Below are positions 25,980 through 35,839 of a stretch of 64,000 nucleotides of DNA, piece by piece. The stretch covers positions 1 through 64,000 of the forward strand of contig NZ_CANLYD010000007.1 of NCBI RefSeq assembly GCF_947495315.1, given 5' to 3'. A program made the translations under genes and the position numbers. This stretch comes from an uncultured Aquimarina sp. (GTDB taxonomy: Bacteria; Bacteroidota; Bacteroidia; Flavobacteriales; Flavobacteriaceae). The notes beneath the pieces are model-generated. The model was not told where the DNA came from. It did no database searches and saw only the letters and a program-made list of their open reading frames with translations. Numbering within the stretch: the first letter of the stretch is position 1; the number at the start of each line of letters is the position of its first letter.

Positions 25980-27197
25980 TTATTGTGTTAAATAATTAAT
26001 TAAGGCATATTGTATATAATAGCCCTTAATGGATTCGATAAGATTTATTTGAAATTTTAATTGCAACTCTTGAACATCCAATACATCGTTAAAATCAATA
26101 GTGCCTGTTTCATAATTCTTTATCAGAATTTCTTCTGCATCGTTAGCTTGCATTAAGTTATCCGATTGAATATTGAATTTTATTCTAGTATTTTCTCTGT
26201 TGTACTTTGCATCTGCTAACAGTGTTTCCAGTTTATTCAATCTATCTTCCTTTTGGGATTGTATTTGCAACTGCTTTAATTGATTTTGTTTTGTAGTAGA
26301 CTTGTATTTATTATTAAAAATTGGAATTGAAATAGACACCATTGGCATCACAATATCCTTTCCATTATCATTAAAGTTCATCTCTGGTCTTTCTGCGACT
26401 GGAACATAGTCTAACCCAAAACCAATATTTGGGGCACTTTCTTTTTGGTTCAAAAGTTCAGATTGTTCCACAGATTCGTATAGCTTATCATACTTTATAA
26501 GTTCAGGATTAAGCTGAAGATTTTCAGTTAAAATTAATGGGTCCTCATCCGGTATGGACATTTCTTCTGCTACAATTACCTCCGTGTTTTCATCCCGATT
26601 TAGTAGATTATTGAAGGTTACCTGTTCTGCTAAAAAATCTTGTTCTAATACTTCTTTTTGCTGGACAAGTTCATTTTGTCGTATTTGCAGACGAAGTACA
26701 TCTACAGCGGATGCCTTACCAACTTCAACTGAAGTTAATGCCAGACGCTCATAGGTTTCCAAAAGCTCAATATTCTTATCTAGAACTATCTGTTTTGCTC
26801 TAATGGCGTATAATTTGTAGTAGGATTGGGAAACGGATAAAGCAAGTTTTCTTTTTGCGACTACGATATCTATATATTGAGTTTCTGCTAATGAGCTTGC
26901 ATAGTTCTCTCTTGCCGTTATGGTACCAAACCAAGGCAACATTTGAGAAACCGAAAAACGTGCACGCTGCGCACCTGTTCGGGTCTCTGGCTCACTAACA
27001 AAATATCCAGCACTTACCGTTGTATTTGGCAACGTATTGACCTCGTTTACTTTTTCTTCCGCAATATTGTAACGCAGCTCAAAAGCCTGAATTTCAGGAT
27101 TATTATTTTCAGCTTCCTGAATATAGGAAGCTAGTTGTTGTGCATTTGTTTCCGCGAAAGCGAAAAAAATAAGTCCTATTAAAATTATATATCTCAT
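25980..27197 (-). CDS. cusC: TolC/CusC-family outer-membrane channel
   Basis: Outer-membrane exit duct of the Cu/Ag RND pump. The 405-residue protein has a signal peptide ending AETNAQQ and two outer-membrane-efflux repeats of long helices (about 25-205 and 220-400). It lacks a lipobox. Its start overlaps the pump gene by 4 bases (27194-27197), so the two are translationally coupled. The CusB adaptor lies further downstream, separated by about 7 kb of accessory genes. Confidence 0.88.
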   Translation of the reverse strand: MRYIILIGLIFFAFAETNAQQLASYIQEAENNNPEIQAFELRYNIAEEKVNEVNTLPNTTVSAGYFVSEPETRTGAQRARFSVSQMLPWFGTITARENYASSLAETQYIDIVVAKRKLALSVSQSYYKLYAIRAKQIVLDKNIELLETYERLALTSVEVGKASAVDVLRLQIRQNELVQQKEVLEQDFLAEQVTFNNLLNRDENTEVIVAEEMSIPDEDPLILTENLQLNPELIKYDKLYESVEQSELLNQKESAPNIGFGLDYVPVAERPEMNFNDNGKDIVMPMVSISIPIFNNKYKSTTKQNQLKQLQIQSQKEDRLNKLETLLADAKYNRENTRIKFNIQSDNLMQANDAEEILIKNYETGTIDFNDVLDVQELQLKFQINLIESIKGYYIQYALINYLTQ

Positions 27198-30100
27198 TTC
27201 GTCGCTCTTTTTAATTGAAATTCTTGTTTCCAGCTATACAATACGGGTACTACAAACAGTGTTACAAGTGCAATAAGCATCCCACCGAAGGAAGGAATAG
27301 CCATTGGAATCATTATATCACTACCTCGGCCTGTTGATGTTAATACTGGTAGTAAAGCTAATATGGTAGTTGCGGTAGTCATCAGACACGGCCTAATACG
27401 CTTTTCCCCTGCCTCTACAACAGATGCTCTTATCCCTTTTTTATCCGTGGGATTATTTCTGTCGAATGTTTGTGTTAAGTAGGTAGCCATTACCACACCA
27501 TCATCCGTTGCAATACCAAACAGCGCAATAAACCCTACCCAAACCGCTACACTCAAGTTTATGGTATGCATTTGAAACAAGTCCCGCAAATTTTCTCCAA
27601 AGAAGTTGAAATTCAAAAACCAATCCTGACCATAAAACCAAATCATCAAAAATCCACCGGCAAAGGCAACAGCAATGCCTGTAAAAACCATTAAAGAAGT
27701 TCCGACCGAGCGGAACTGGAAGTAAAGAATTAGGAAAATTATTGCTAATGCCAAAGGCACCACAACACCAAGAGTTTTCTCTGCTCGCAGTTGATTTTCA
27801 TAAGTACCAGTAAATCGATAATTAATTCCTTTTGGCACGATTAGTTCACCGCTATCTATTTTTTCTTGGATAAGAGCTTGGGCGTTTTCCACCACATCTA
27901 CCTCGGCATATCCATCTAACTTATCAAAGAGAACATATCCTATCAAAAATGTATCTTCGCTTTTTATAATTTGTGGTCCTTGCTCATAACGAATCGTAAC
28001 CAGTTCACTTAATGGCACTGGGGTTCCTTTTTCTACGGGAACATAAATATCTTTTAAGTCATTAGGATTTGCACGTAGTTCTCTTGGGTAGCGCACACGA
28101 ATACCATATCGTTCTCTGCCTTCAACAGTTTGTGTAAGTACCATACCACCCACAGAGACTTGTATAACCTGTTGCACTTGTTGTATGGAAATTCCATACC
28201 GTGCAAGTCGGTCTCTATCGATATCTAATAAAAGGTAAGGTTTCCCGACAATTCTGTCTGCAAAAACAGCTTCATCCTTAACACCATCTGCCTGTTTTAA
28301 TATATCTTCCAATTGTACTCCAAAGGCTTCAATCTCATTTAAATCTTGTCCTTTTACCTTAATACCCATCGGGGCTCGCATACCAGTTTGCAACATAACC
28401 AAGCGAGTTTCAATAGGTTGCAATTTAGGCGCTGAAGTAACTCCTGGAAGCTTTGTGACCTTTACGATTTCCTTCCAAATATCGTCTGGGGATTCAATTT
28501 CAGGCCTCCAATTTCTATAATATTCACCTTCATCATCTGGTATCAGTTGTGAACGACGCACCGAAAAGGGATCTTTAGTTTTAGAAAGATTATAGTCAGC
28601 AGCTTCGTTAACTTCACTATTTGGGTTTACAACTAAGCTTCCGTCTTTCAATACAAATAATCCATCTTCATCTACCTTAAAGCGTTGTCTTTCTCTTTTT
28701 TCATTTAGGATGTATTCAGATTTATACTGAATCACATTTTCGTACATAGATAAAGGGGCTGGATCTAAAGCCGATTCTGTACGACCAGATTTACCTACTA
28801 CAGTTTCAATTTCTGGGATGCTGGCTACTGCCATATCTAATTGCTGTAACACGCGCTTATTCTCTTCAACCCCAGCGTGTGGCATCGATGTAGGCATTAA
28901 AAGGAAAGAGCCTTCATTAAGAGATGGCATAAATTCCTTCCCTGTATTTCTCATAATCATCACTCCAAAAATGATTATTGTGGTTGGCAGGGCAAGGAAT
29001 AATAACTTATTACGTAACGCCCAATTTAAGATACGTACATAGTACTTTCTAAAAAGAGTAAATACACCTAGTAGTCCAAAGCAAATAAGACCAACAAAAA
29101 TTAAATTTACTAGTATGCTTCGATCGACTCCTAAAGGCCTCCAATATTCTGCTAATAAGAAAATGATTGCAAAAGCCGATACGAATATATTTATAGTATT
29201 GGCACGTTTAGAGGTAATTTTTTCCTGTAATGAAAGAAAACCAACTACTCCAAACGCCATTAATATCAACCCAAGTGGAAATCCAAAAACAAGAGCAATA
29301 ATTCCTGTTAGAACTAAAGCACCGTTTAGCATATAACTAAATGATTTTTTTACGCTCCGTTTTTTAAAGAAATAGGCTGCAAACGGTGGTATTAAAAATA
29401 ATGCTACAATTAGCGACGCTGTTAAGGCTGAAGTTTTGGTAAACGCCAATGGACGAAACAATTTACCTTCAGCACCAATCATTGTAAACACAGGAATGAA
29501 ACTAATAATGGTGGTCATCACGGCTGTCAAAATGGCTCCAGAGACTTCGGCAGTTGCATTATACACAACAGTGTTCATAGGTAAGTTCTGCTCATTTTCG
29601 TCAATATGCCGTAGCACATTTTCTGATAGGATAACACCCACATCCACCATCGTCCCGATAGCAATAGCAATACCAGACAATGCAACGATATTTGCATCGA
29701 CATTAAATAGCTTCATTGAAATAAAAACCATTAATACTGCGACTGGTAATAATCCCGAAATTAATACTGAAGCTCTTAAATTAAATACCATTATAATTAT
29801 TACGAAAATGGTAATTAAAATCTCTAAAGTAAGTGCCTCATCAAGTGTCCCTAATGTTTCTTGAATGAGCTCTGTTCTATCATAAAAAGGAACAATAGTA
29901 AGTTGCGATGTCCTTCCATCGCTCAGAGTTTTTGAAGGTAAACCCGAACTTAATTCATTTATTTTCTCCTTAACATTATTAATAACGGCCATAGGGTTAG
30001 CGCCATAACGGGCGACCACAACACCACCTACGACCTCTGCGCCTTCTTTATCTAAAAGACCTCTTCTTGTTGCAGGGCCGTGAGAAACTTTGGCGATGTC

Positions 30101-30931
30101 CTTTAAACGTATAGAGGTGAAATTTTCCGAGGTAACTACTGCATTTTCTAGGTCTGAAATAGATTTTACATAACCCAATCCGCGTATAAGATATTCTGCT
30201 TGGTTTATTTCTAATGTTTGAGCACCTACATCTTGGTTACTTTGTTTAACTGCTTTGACAACCTCGTTTAAACCAATTTTATACTGCTTCATCAACTCTG
30301 GATTGACATCCACTTGGTATTCCAAAACGTAGCCACCAATAGAAGCCACTTCCGAAACGCCGCTTGCCGATGACAATGCGTATTTCACATAGAAATCTTG
30401 AATACTACGAAGTTCCTGTAAATCCCAACCGCCAGTCACATTTCCGTTTTCATCACGACCTTCTAATGTATACCAATAAATCTGTCCGAGACCTGTAGCA
30501 TCAGGACCTAGTGCTGGATTTACACCATCTGGTAAAAGTCCGGCTGGTAATGAATTTAATTTTTCGAGTATGCGGCTACGTGACCAATAGAATTCAATAT
30601 CCTCTTCAAAAATGATATAGATACTTGAAAACCCAAACATTGAAGAACTACGAATGGTTTTCACTCCTGGAATACCAAGTAGTGATGTGGTAAGAGGATA
30701 GGTTACTTGGTCCTCAATATCTTGTGGTGAGCGACCATCCCATTTTGTAAATACAATTTGTTGGTTCTCGCCTATATCAGGAATAGCGTCTACAGCTACA
30801 GGATTTCGAGGAAGCGAACCAGTATTCCATTCAAATGGTGCATTCACAACACCCCAAGCTACAAATAAAGCCAGTAGTAAAACGGCTACCAGTTTATTCT
30901 CTATTAAGAATTTGATGCTTTTATTTAGCAT
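27194..30931 (-). CDS. cusA: CusA-family Cu(I)/Ag(I) RND efflux pump
   Basis: Inner-membrane proton-driven pump of the heavy-metal RND family. The 1245-residue protein starts KSIKFLIENKLVAVLLL and contains twelve predicted helices and two large periplasmic loops. The stretch PAGLLPDGVNPALGPDATGLGQIYWY is the family signature of the first loop; GIATDDGVVMATYL near residue 1150 is the fourth-from-last helix. It exceeds the usual 1040-1050 residues because of extra helices around residues 530-640 and an extended loop near 740-800. It is the metal-export core of this block. Confidence 0.9.
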   Translation of the reverse strand: MLNKSIKFLIENKLVAVLLLALFVAWGVVNAPFEWNTGSLPRNPVAVDAIPDIGENQQIVFTKWDGRSPQDIEDQVTYPLTTSLLGIPGVKTIRSSSMFGFSSIYIIFEEDIEFYWSRSRILEKLNSLPAGLLPDGVNPALGPDATGLGQIYWYTLEGRDENGNVTGGWDLQELRSIQDFYVKYALSSASGVSEVASIGGYVLEYQVDVNPELMKQYKIGLNEVVKAVKQSNQDVGAQTLEINQAEYLIRGLGYVKSISDLENAVVTSENFTSIRLKDIAKVSHGPATRRGLLDKEGAEVVGGVVVARYGANPMAVINNVKEKINELSSGLPSKTLSDGRTSQLTIVPFYDRTELIQETLGTLDEALTLEILITIFVIIIMVFNLRASVLISGLLPVAVLMVFISMKLFNVDANIVALSGIAIAIGTMVDVGVILSENVLRHIDENEQNLPMNTVVYNATAEVSGAILTAVMTTIISFIPVFTMIGAEGKLFRPLAFTKTSALTASLIVALFLIPPFAAYFFKKRSVKKSFSYMLNGALVLTGIIALVFGFPLGLILMAFGVVGFLSLQEKITSKRANTINIFVSAFAIIFLLAEYWRPLGVDRSILVNLIFVGLICFGLLGVFTLFRKYYVRILNWALRNKLLFLALPTTIIIFGVMIMRNTGKEFMPSLNEGSFLLMPTSMPHAGVEENKRVLQQLDMAVASIPEIETVVGKSGRTESALDPAPLSMYENVIQYKSEYILNEKRERQRFKVDEDGLFVLKDGSLVVNPNSEVNEAADYNLSKTKDPFSVRRSQLIPDDEGEYYRNWRPEIESPDDIWKEIVKVTKLPGVTSAPKLQPIETRLVMLQTGMRAPMGIKVKGQDLNEIEAFGVQLEDILKQADGVKDEAVFADRIVGKPYLLLDIDRDRLARYGISIQQVQQVIQVSVGGMVLTQTVEGRERYGIRVRYPRELRANPNDLKDIYVPVEKGTPVPLSELVTIRYEQGPQIIKSEDTFLIGYVLFDKLDGYAEVDVVENAQALIQEKIDSGELIVPKGINYRFTGTYENQLRAEKTLGVVVPLALAIIFLILYFQFRSVGTSLMVFTGIAVAFAGGFLMIWFYGQDWFLNFNFFGENLRDLFQMHTINLSVAVWVGFIALFGIATDDGVVMATYLTQTFDRNNPTDKKGIRASVVEAGEKRIRPCLMTTATTILALLPVLTSTGRGSDIMIPMAIPSFGGMLIALVTLFVVPVLYSWKQEFQLKRATK

Positions 30932-31035
30932 AAAAAATGATTTTTAAGTAATTATAATTTTTGTTGACAAAGCAACAAACAAGTGATTGAGTCCAAACAA
31001 ATTAATGCAGGACTTCAGTACTAATTACTTAAAAA

Positions 31036-31452
31036 TCAAATAAGGAAAGTTTGGTCTAAAACTTGAACGTCCCTGACCAAGGGAGGTGGAGAGTAATCTC
31101 TAAAAGAGATATTTTCTGTTTGTAATTCTGTAAATAGATTTACGTAAGAGTAGATGAAAGTGGCAACTAATATCTGTTGCTCTTTATCTAACTTATCAAA
31201 AGAAATTTTTAGATTATCTTGACCATCAACAACGAGCTGTTCATCGCTACAACAATCTTTCTTAGTAATATCACATTCTGTTGAAGACGTTTTTTGCTGA
31301 ACCTCCATACCACAAGATTCAACTTTACCAAACACTGAAGTATCCACAAGCACGTCACCGCAATAATGGCTTTCAATAGTGAAAGACATTGTTGAGACAA
31401 ACACTAAAAGTGCCATACAAAATGATACTATTTTAAAAAATATTGCCTTCAT
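31036..31452 (-). CDS. HYC_CC_PP family secreted protein
   Basis: A 138-residue secreted protein with a signal peptide (about 1-26) and the three motifs that name the family: SHYCGD (HYC), DCCSDE (CC) and SPPPLVRD (PP), plus extra Cys. These Cys/His positions suggest a periplasmic copper-binding role. It starts the CusA operon and has a palindromic site upstream. A paralogue is at 34588. Function is not established in the literature that I know. Confidence 0.84.
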   Translation of the reverse strand: MKAIFFKIVSFCMALLVFVSTMSFTIESHYCGDVLVDTSVFGKVESCGMEVQQKTSSTECDITKKDCCSDEQLVVDGQDNLKISFDKLDKEQQILVATFIYSYVNLFTELQTENISFRDYSPPPLVRDVQVLDQTFLI

Positions 31453-31464
31453 TTATTTTGCAAA

Positions 31465-31505
31465 GCTACAAAAATTTTAACACTTTAATTTTGTTTAACA
31501 AAATT
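31465..31505 (-). promoter_or_regulatory. Promoter and palindrome upstream of the HYC_CC_PP/CusA operon
   Basis: AATTTTGTT (31487-31495) and AACAAAATT (31497-31505) form a perfect 9-bp inverted repeat with a single central base. Downstream on the minus strand, TAGCTTTG matches TAnnTTTG about 10 bases before the ATG at 31452. The core TGTTAAACAAAATT recurs upstream of the paralogous gene at 34588, suggesting one shared regulator. Confidence 0.5.
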
Positions 31506-31528
31506 TTAGACTCTATACAGGTAAAATA

Positions 31529-31963
31529 CTAATCCTTTTTACCCAATTGACTTAATGCAATAATATTCTCTACAAGGCCTTTAATTTCTATTGGTGGGTT
31601 GCCGTGGTCAAAATTAGAAGACACATATTCTTTGTCATTTGTAAACACTTTTAATTTTGCAAATGCAGCACCATCAAATTTTCGTTTCTCAGATGGGGCT
31701 TTCAAAGACGAGAGTTCTTTAAGTTTAATTTTATCTGCCAAATTCACTATTTCCCTCCATTGTTTATTACTTATTTTTACCGTATTGCTCTTTTTACCAG
31801 CTATATCTTCACTATAAACAAATGTTTTTTTGCTTACTTTCATTTTTTGATAAAAACCTCTAGAAGTAGCTTCATACTCTATAGAAAGATCATTTATTCT
31901 CTCTTGAGAAAATACTGATTGTCCAAGTGTAATTATCAAGATTGTTATAAATACTCTTTCCAT
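31529..31963 (-). CDS. Secreted protein of unknown function
   Basis: A 144-residue protein with a signal peptide ending GQSVFSQ and no Cys. The mature part is beta-strand rich with KKTFVYSEDIAGKKSNTVKIS, a Trp-containing WREIVNLADKI helix and a conserved HGNPP. I recognise the type from Bacteroidota genomes but no named domain. It lies upstream of the HYC_CC_PP gene in the same direction and may be the first gene of that operon. Confidence 0.65.
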   Translation of the reverse strand: MERVFITILIITLGQSVFSQERINDLSIEYEATSRGFYQKMKVSKKTFVYSEDIAGKKSNTVKISNKQWREIVNLADKIKLKELSSLKAPSEKRKFDGAAFAKLKVFTNDKEYVSSNFDHGNPPIEIKGLVENIIALSQLGKKD

Positions 31964-32120
31964 GATTAATTAGTTTATCAGGTCACCAAATGAAATACAA
32001 ATCTAGTATACTGGTCTATAGATAAATATGATAAAAATCACATTTTCTAAAAACTTCTATATGATATAAAAGTGATTCGGTTCGAAGAGAAACACAATTA
32101 AGAATAATTCTAAATAATCT

Positions 32121-32151
32121 TGATTTTTCGATTTCATATATATATTTTTGT
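32121..32151 (+). promoter_or_regulatory. Promoter of the TonB-receptor gene
   Basis: TTG at 32121-32123 and TATTTTTG at 32144-32151 match the Bacteroidota -33/-7 pattern (TTG, about 19-20 bases, TAnnTTTG) with a 20-base spacer, 37 bases before the ATG at 32189. This is the best two-part promoter match in the window. Confidence 0.55.
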
Positions 32152-32188
32152 TTATTTATTTTTATTCAATCTAAATTAAAATAGTAGT

Positions 32189-34417
32189 ATGAAATATTAT
32201 TTCTCCTTTTTAATGATCGCTATAAGTAGTGTAATCTGGTCTCAAAACGGAAGTAATGAAACAGACACAATTCAAAAACAAACAGAGAAACTTAAAGAAG
32301 TAATCATAATTGGTAATTCTATAATTGGAAGCCAATTTGAGGCTAGAAACAAAACTGGTTCGGCCAATTATATTTCTAAAAAGGATTTAAAAAAATTCTC
32401 TTATACCAACATCAATAGAATTTTACAGACCGTTCCAGGCATCAACATCTACGAAGAGGATGGATTTGGATTACGTCCCAATATTAGTTTACGTGGTACT
32501 TCGCCCGAGCGTAGCGCTAAAATTAATTTAATGGAAGATGGTGTCTTGATTGCACCTGCTCCTTACAGTGCACCGGCTGCTTACTATTTTCCTACTATTG
32601 GCAGAATGGAAGCCATAGAAGTGTTAAAGGGAAGCAGTCAAATACAGTACGGGCCCAACACCACAGGTGGTGCCATAAATATGATATCCTCTCGTATACC
32701 GGAAAAATTTTCTGGAAAAGTGTCGATTGCTGCAGGAAACTATGATTCAAGAAACACCCAATTGGTATTAGGCAATAGTTTTAAGAATTTTGGGTTTGTG
32801 ACGGATTATTTCAACTACAGTTCTGATGGTTTTAAGGATTTAGACGGTGGTGGTAACACAGGTTTCGACAAGACAGATTATTTGGCCAAATTCAGAATAA
32901 ATACAAATTTAGATGCCAAAATCTATCAGTCACTTTTGTTTAAAATCCAATATTCAGAAGAAGAAGCGAACGAAACCTATTTGGGCCTGACAGATGCAGA
33001 TTTTGAAGAAAATCCTTTTAGAAGGTACAGGGCTTCTTCAGAAGATGTCATGACCGCCGAACACCAACAGTACCAGCTCACCCATTTTATCCGTTTGTCA
33101 CCATCCATTGACATAAGGACAACAGGCTATCTCAATAAATTTAAACGAAATTGGTATAAATTAGATGATGTAAATTTGGGCGAACGCGTAGGTATCAACA
33201 ATATCTTGTCTTCACCAGAAAATTTTCCTTCTGAATATCAAACCCTCTTGGGTAACGAAGACACCCAAATGGATGCATTAGGTATAAAGGCTAACAATAG
33301 GGTTTATACTTCAAATGGAATTCAATCTGTTGCCACGCTAAAATGGGGTAACCAATGGGTACAGCGCTTAGAAGCGGGAATACGATATCACGAAGATGAC
33401 GAAGATAGGTTTCAATGGGTGGATAGATATGCGTTTCAAAACCAAGAATTAATACGGACTACAGTTGGCGAAAAAGGAACAGATGCCAACCGTATAGGCA
33501 GTGCCAAAGCATTGGCAACTCATTTGCTATACACGGTAAAAATTGAAAATTTGACATTGACACCAGGGTTACGCTATGAAAACATTACATTGACCCGAAC
33601 AGATTATGGCACTAATGACCCTTCCCGGACGGGTCAAGATTTATCGATTAGAGAAAATGAAGTGGATGTCTGGATTCCTGGAATAGGGGCTAATTATAGG
33701 TTCAGTAAGACCCTATCAATATTTGGTGGTGTACACAAAGGCTTTTCGCCACCCAGTAATACGCCAGGGCAAAATCCTGAAGAAAGTATTAATTATGAAT
33801 TGGGTTCCCGATTTAGCTTTAAAGGTTTCAATGGCGAAGTTGCAGGCTTTTACAATGACTACCAAAACCTACTTGGAAGTGATTTGGCCGCTACTGGTGG
33901 TACAGGAAGCCTTGACCAATTTAATGCAGGTGAAGTTCGTGTGAGCGGGATAGAGTTCTTACTTAATTACAACCTGCTATACAAACAGACCAGTAGATTT
34001 AAACTTCCCTTATCCGTCTCTTACACTCTTACAGATACTAAATTTTCAACAAGTTTTGACAGTAATGAGGATATTTATGGGGTAGTTACCAAAGGGGACG
34101 AGATACCCTACATTGCAAAAAATCAATTAAACGCATCTATTGGATTACAGCATACAAAATTTGAGGTAAACGTAAACTCAAGATACACAAGTGCTTTTAG
34201 AACTAGGGCAGGTTCTGGCTCAATCCCAGAGAATTTTAAAGTAGATTCAAATTTTATAGTGGACTTGTCTGCCCGTTATTTTATTGATAACAACTTTACC
34301 CTGTCTTCTAATATTATAAATCTTTTTAATACAACATATGCGGTATCGAGGGTTCCGGCAGGGTTACGTCCAGGGCATCCATTTGGTCTAAATTTTTCAG
34401 TAGCATATGCATTTTAG
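32189..34417 (+). CDS. TonB-dependent outer-membrane receptor (FecA/OprC-like)
   Basis: Outer-membrane active transporter. The 742-residue protein has a signal peptide ending VIWSQ, a plug domain (about 45-160: VPGINIYEEDGFGLRPNISLRGTSPERS and EVLKGSSQIQYGPNTTGGAINMIS) and a 22-strand barrel ending in an aromatic residue (FSVAYAF). It lacks the carboxypeptidase-like N-terminal domain of SusC types. The RGTSPERS plug resembles ferric-citrate and copper receptors. The ligand cannot be decided from sequence; the copper context makes a metal complex likely. Confidence 0.86.
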   Translation: MKYYFSFLMIAISSVIWSQNGSNETDTIQKQTEKLKEVIIIGNSIIGSQFEARNKTGSANYISKKDLKKFSYTNINRILQTVPGINIYEEDGFGLRPNISLRGTSPERSAKINLMEDGVLIAPAPYSAPAAYYFPTIGRMEAIEVLKGSSQIQYGPNTTGGAINMISSRIPEKFSGKVSIAAGNYDSRNTQLVLGNSFKNFGFVTDYFNYSSDGFKDLDGGGNTGFDKTDYLAKFRINTNLDAKIYQSLLFKIQYSEEEANETYLGLTDADFEENPFRRYRASSEDVMTAEHQQYQLTHFIRLSPSIDIRTTGYLNKFKRNWYKLDDVNLGERVGINNILSSPENFPSEYQTLLGNEDTQMDALGIKANNRVYTSNGIQSVATLKWGNQWVQRLEAGIRYHEDDEDRFQWVDRYAFQNQELIRTTVGEKGTDANRIGSAKALATHLLYTVKIENLTLTPGLRYENITLTRTDYGTNDPSRTGQDLSIRENEVDVWIPGIGANYRFSKTLSIFGGVHKGFSPPSNTPGQNPEESINYELGSRFSFKGFNGEVAGFYNDYQNLLGSDLAATGGTGSLDQFNAGEVRVSGIEFLLNYNLLYKQTSRFKLPLSVSYTLTDTKFSTSFDSNEDIYGVVTKGDEIPYIAKNQLNASIGLQHTKFEVNVNSRYTSAFRTRAGSGSIPENFKVDSNFIVDLSARYFIDNNFTLSSNIINLFNTTYAVSRVPAGLRPGHPFGLNFSVAYAF

Positions 34418-34558
34418 AAAATCTAAATATATGACGAATATCATATTTCTGTTTAATCATTAAATTTATATTTGTACGAATGAAAATTTGTATAGCATCA
34501 TAAATACCTGATATTAAACGCATTAAAAAACGATGTCGTAATCACATTATATTCTAAA

Positions 34559-34573
34559 TGTTAAACAAAATTT
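34559..34573. promoter_or_regulatory. Shared motif upstream of the second HYC_CC_PP gene
   Basis: TGTTAAACAAAATTT matches the core of the palindrome at 31487-31505. TAACTTTA, one mismatch from TAnnTTTG, follows 2-3 bases downstream. Its recurrence next to both paralogues suggests a common operator, possibly for the HMA-AraC regulators. Confidence 0.45.
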
Positions 34574-34587
34574 CTTAACTTTACATT

Positions 34588-35010
34588 GTGAAAATTATTT
34601 TTACTAAAATATTGTCTTTCTTTTTGGCAGCATTTATATTGTTGTCAACCTCTTCTTTTACGGTGAATATGCATTTTTGCTGTGACAAATTAGTGGATAT
34701 GGCTTTTTTTAGTGAAGCACAAGCTTGTAAAGACAAAGTTCAAAAGAAAAATAACCCCACTAAGAAATGTACTACTTTACAAGAAAAGGATTGTTGCGAC
34801 AATCAGACTATTTTAAAAGAAGCTAGTGATACCTTTAAAAAATCGAATACGGTTTTAGAAATTGACACTTTAGTCTTCTTAAATACATTTATTTATTCTT
34901 ACATCAATCTTTTTGAAGGACTAGACAAAAATATAGTTCCTTTTGAAGCGTATAGGCCGCCCTTGCTATACAAGGATATACATATTCTATACGAGACATA
35001 CTTAATTTGA
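34588..35010 (+). CDS. HYC_CC_PP family secreted protein (paralogue)
   Basis: A 140-residue secreted protein starting with GTG at 34588. It has a signal peptide (about 1-25), MHFCCD in place of the HYC motif, KDCCDN for the CC motif and YRPPLLYKD for the PP motif. The first motif is altered (HFC instead of HYC). It is homologous to 31036-31452 on the other strand. It precedes the second HMA-AraC regulator. Confidence 0.84.
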   Translation: MKIIFTKILSFFLAAFILLSTSSFTVNMHFCCDKLVDMAFFSEAQACKDKVQKKNNPTKKCTTLQEKDCCDNQTILKEASDTFKKSNTVLEIDTLVFLNTFIYSYINLFEGLDKNIVPFEAYRPPLLYKDIHILYETYLI

Positions 35011-35021
35011 TTTTCTACATC

Positions 35022-35043
35022 GCAGTAAAAGCCCTTTTACTGC
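35022..35043. terminator. Perfect 10-bp hairpin after the HYC_CC_PP gene
   Basis: GCAGTAAAAG (35022-35031) pairs exactly with CTTTTACTGC (35034-35043), 11 bases past the stop at 35010. No T run follows, so it may be a weak terminator, an mRNA-stabilising hairpin or an operator. Confidence 0.4.
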
Positions 35044-35123
35044 ACAATTAGTTGTAGCCAGCGCATAGCTATTGGCTATATACTATTGTACCCAATTCCC
35101 GACAGTATCATTTACACATTAGA

Positions 35124-35144
35124 CTGTAAAACATACAATTACAG
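35124..35144. promoter_or_regulatory. Inverted repeat upstream of the second HMA-AraC gene
   Basis: CTGTAA (35124-35129) and TTACAG (35139-35144) flank a 9-bp spacer, 44 bases before the regulator ATG. It could be an autoregulatory site. The evidence is symmetry and position only. Confidence 0.3.
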
Positions 35145-35187
35145 GACTAACTATTGAGCAAAAGCCCAATAACAATACCCTATAAAT

Positions 35188-35769
35188 ATGACACAACCAA
35201 AAGAATTTTGGGTTAAAAATATGGTGTGTAGTCGTTGCTTAAAAGTAATAAAGCAAGAACTACGAGAACTAGGAATAACCGTCCTTTCGCTAGAGCTAGG
35301 AAAGCTTTTAGTGGAAGCACCAGGCTTAAGCGATGCACAAATTAACCAAGATGTTACCAAAGTGCTACACGCAAATGACTTTGAAATTGTAAAAAGTGAA
35401 GAAGATATGCTCGTTGAAAGAATAAAAATTATTCTGATTGAACAACTTGTTGAACTGCCATTGACCTTAAAGGTTAAGACTTCGGAACATTTATCATCAA
35501 CCCTTCATCGAGATTACAAGGCATTGAGTAAACTGTTCTCATCTAAAGAAAAGACCACCATTGAAAAGTACTTTATAAGATTAAAAATTGAAAAAGTAAA
35601 GGAACTCATTCAACTCAAACAACATTCCTTTTCTGATATAGGATACTTATTGGATTACAGCAGTGTAAATCACTTATCCAGACAGTTTAAAGATGTGGTT
35701 GGAATGAGCATGACAGATTATAAAAACACAGAAAATTGGAAGCGTAATTATTACGATGAAATTATATAG
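35188..35769 (+). CDS. AraC-family regulator with an HMA-like head (paralogue)
   Basis: A 193-residue homologue of the 16429-16995 protein. The head has CSRC (C14/C17) in KNMVCSRCL, then a linker (about 75-105) and an AraC helix-turn-helix domain (about 110-185: IEKVKELIQLKQHSFSDIGYL and VNHLSRQFKDVVGMSMTDYK). It lies upstream of the long plus-strand cluster and is the likely activator of it or of the HYC_CC_PP and Cus genes. Both regulators keep the metal motif, so they may respond to different metals or to different concentrations. Confidence 0.82.
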   Translation: MTQPKEFWVKNMVCSRCLKVIKQELRELGITVLSLELGKLLVEAPGLSDAQINQDVTKVLHANDFEIVKSEEDMLVERIKIILIEQLVELPLTLKVKTSEHLSSTLHRDYKALSKLFSSKEKTTIEKYFIRLKIEKVKELIQLKQHSFSDIGYLLDYSSVNHLSRQFKDVVGMSMTDYKNTENWKRNYYDEII

Positions 35770-35839
35770 ATAAGAACGAAAGTTATGCAGATGAAGACTA
35801 ATGTCATTCGCTAATTTCATCAAACTAAAATGAATAAAA

